Positions 12,029 to 13,086 of a stretch of DNA of 13,086 nt are shown here, in pieces (the stretch's first letter is position 1; every line of letters starts with the position of its first letter). Under the pieces are notes generated by a model. That model was given only the letters and a program-made list of their open reading frames with translations, was not told where the DNA came from and made no database searches. This DNA is from Atopobiaceae bacterium. GTDB taxonomy: Bacteria > Actinomycetota > Coriobacteriia > Coriobacteriales > Atopobiaceae. Location of the stretch: contig JAFWLX010000084.1 of NCBI GenBank assembly GCA_017510875.1, positions 1 to 13,086 of the forward strand, in the 5' to 3' direction. The translations under genes and the position numbers were made by a program.

Positions 12029-13086
12029 TTGGATGTGATAGTAAGCGCCTGCCTTCTGGGGGAGAAGTGCCGCTATAATGGCGGCTCAAAGCCTTCGCGT
12101 GCGGTCATCGACACCACGCGCGGTATGCGGGTGCATCCCGTATGTCCTGAAGGCGCGGGTGGCCTTCCCGTTCCGCGTCTGCCGGCAGAGCGCGTGGGCA
12201 CACGGGTGCTTGCCTGTGACGGCACCGACGTAACAGATGCCTTTCTTGCTGGTGCGCAGGCCTGTCTCAAGACGGTGCATTTGACAGGGGCAACGCTTGC
12301 CTATCTAAAGGCCCATAGCCCATCGTGTGGCTGTGGGCTTGTATACGATGGTACGTATTCTGGTACGCTGACAAGGGGAAACGGCGTCTTTGCCGACCTC
12401 CTTGCGAAAGAGGGTGTATGTATGGTTACCGAAGAAGTGGTTGAGAGCTGCAAACCGTCGGTGGAGCATCCCGTGGCATTGGTGTTGGGAACGGGCTTGG
12501 GTCACCTGAGCTCGCTTGTGCATCCGGTGAGGCGCGTTGACTATCACGACATTGACGGCTTTCCCGTTGATGCGCGCCCCATGGAGGGCCACAGCTTTGA
12601 GGCAACCATAGGTACGGTTGAGGGCGTTCCTGTGGTGGTGTATCCGGGGCGCATCCATCTCTACCAGGGCTATGACGCTGCCGAGGTGTCGTCGCTTGTG
12701 CGTCACGCGCACCGTTTGGGCTGCCGTGACATCATCTTTGCCTGTGCGACGGGTGCCGTTCGTGGCAATGCGCACACCGGTTTGGGCATCATCACCGACC
12801 ATATCAACCTCACCGGCGCCAACCCGTTGGTGGGAGCTGCCAGTCAGCGTGGGCTCCAGACGCCGTTTGTGGGTATGGTGGACGCCTACCATCCCTACCT
12901 GCGCACGCTGGCGCGCGGTGTGGCCGATGACTTGGGCATAGCCGTTGAGGAGGGGGTCTGTGCCGGCGTACTGGGCCCCAGCTTTGAGACGCCGGCAGAG
13001 GTGCGCATGCTTGAGGGCTTGGGTGTGAGCTACGTGAGCGTCTCATGTGTATGCGAGGTCATAGAGGCAAAGGCTTTGGGCATGAA
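12029..13086 (+). CDS. DUF523/TudS-like [4Fe-4S] domain fused to purine nucleoside phosphorylase (3' end cut)
   Basis: One uninterrupted frame of 352 codons runs off the right edge. Residues 1-~136 are a DUF523 domain: VSACLLGEKCRYNGG, PVCPEGAGGLPVPR, DVTDAFLAGA, AYLKAHSPSCGCG, YDGTYSG. DUF523 includes TudS, the thiouracil desulfidase that holds a [4Fe-4S] cluster on three Cys and leaves one iron free for the substrate sulfur; Cys8, Cys39 and Cys100 are the likely ligands. From ~149 a trimeric-type PNP domain begins: LVLGTGLGHL (151-160), EGH188, GR208IHLYQGY, ATG (240-242), DHINLTGANPLVG (257-269) and GPSFE320TPAE. It lacks the usual N-terminal PNP helix; the linker is about 12 residues. PNP cleaves purine nucleosides with phosphate to base plus ribose-1-phosphate. 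The fusion suggests salvage or detoxification of sulfur-modified nucleosides. The 10-nt gap to the upstream gene implies an operon. Confidence 0.88.
   Translation, partial: MDVIVSACLLGEKCRYNGGSKPSRAVIDTTRGMRVHPVCPEGAGGLPVPRLPAERVGTRVLACDGTDVTDAFLAGAQACLKTVHLTGATLAYLKAHSPSCGCGLVYDGTYSGTLTRGNGVFADLLAKEGVCMVTEEVVESCKPSVEHPVALVLGTGLGHLSSLVHPVRRVDYHDIDGFPVDARPMEGHSFEATIGTVEGVPVVVYPGRIHLYQGYDAAEVSSLVRHAHRLGCRDIIFACATGAVRGNAHTGLGIITDHINLTGANPLVGAASQRGLQTPFVGMVDAYHPYLRTLARGVADDLGIAVEEGVCAGVLGPSFETPAEVRMLEGLGVSYVSVSCVCEVIEAKALGM

Noticed and set aside
12305..12892. Minus-strand open frame of 195 codons opposite the TudS-PNP fusion
   Set aside because: The plus strand encodes two recognisable consecutive domains in one frame; the antisense frame is a shadow.
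1..13086. CRISPR array, insertion sequence, tRNA/rRNA gene, phage or defence system
   Set aside because: No regularly spaced repeats, transposase motifs, cloverleaf sequences or recognisable defence genes were found on either strand.

Overview
The window is about 13 kb of high-GC DNA (roughly 60% by eye) with strong AAGGAGG-type ribosome binding sites, short intergenic gaps and chromosomal housekeeping genes. Protein flavour and gene content suggest an actinobacterium of the class Coriobacteriia (Olsenella/Atopobium/Collinsella-like). That assignment is inference; no rRNA or other marker is present.

Left part (1-4278): metG (methionyl-tRNA synthetase) ends at a stem-loop. It is followed by rsmA/ksgA (16S rRNA dimethyladenosine transferase) and a long TatD-family metal-dependent hydrolase, which are tightly linked. 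A family-6 hypoxanthine/deoxyinosine DNA glycosylase lies convergently on the minus strand. A 272-bp intergenic region with a near-perfect inverted repeat then separates the glycosylase from a plus-strand comF-family gene.

Middle part (4551-8654): comF ends at a strong hairpin. About 110 bp later an extended -10 promoter sits just before a 267-nt region (5437-5703) with extensive nested complementarity: long-range closing helices, a hairpin arm and a multi-hairpin domain. I interpret it as a structured non-coding RNA or very long structured leader. Its position near comF and hpf/raiA makes the described raiA-motif RNA class the first candidate. It precedes a lone solute-binding lipoprotein gene, then a long-form hpf/raiA gene with its own 195-nt leader, then degV.

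Right part (8687-end): a beta-hydroxyacid dehydrogenase is followed by an apparent operon. It encodes a NYN-domain protein with a C-terminal OST-HTH-like region, a HEAT-like helical protein, and a membrane-anchored extracytoplasmic SurA-N-like protein. The last gene runs off the window and fuses a DUF523/TudS-type [4Fe-4S] thiouracil-desulfidase-like domain to a trimeric-type purine nucleoside phosphorylase domain.

The two most interesting items are this TudS-PNP fusion, which suggests a (thio)nucleoside salvage or detoxification enzyme, and the structured RNA between comF and the lipoprotein.
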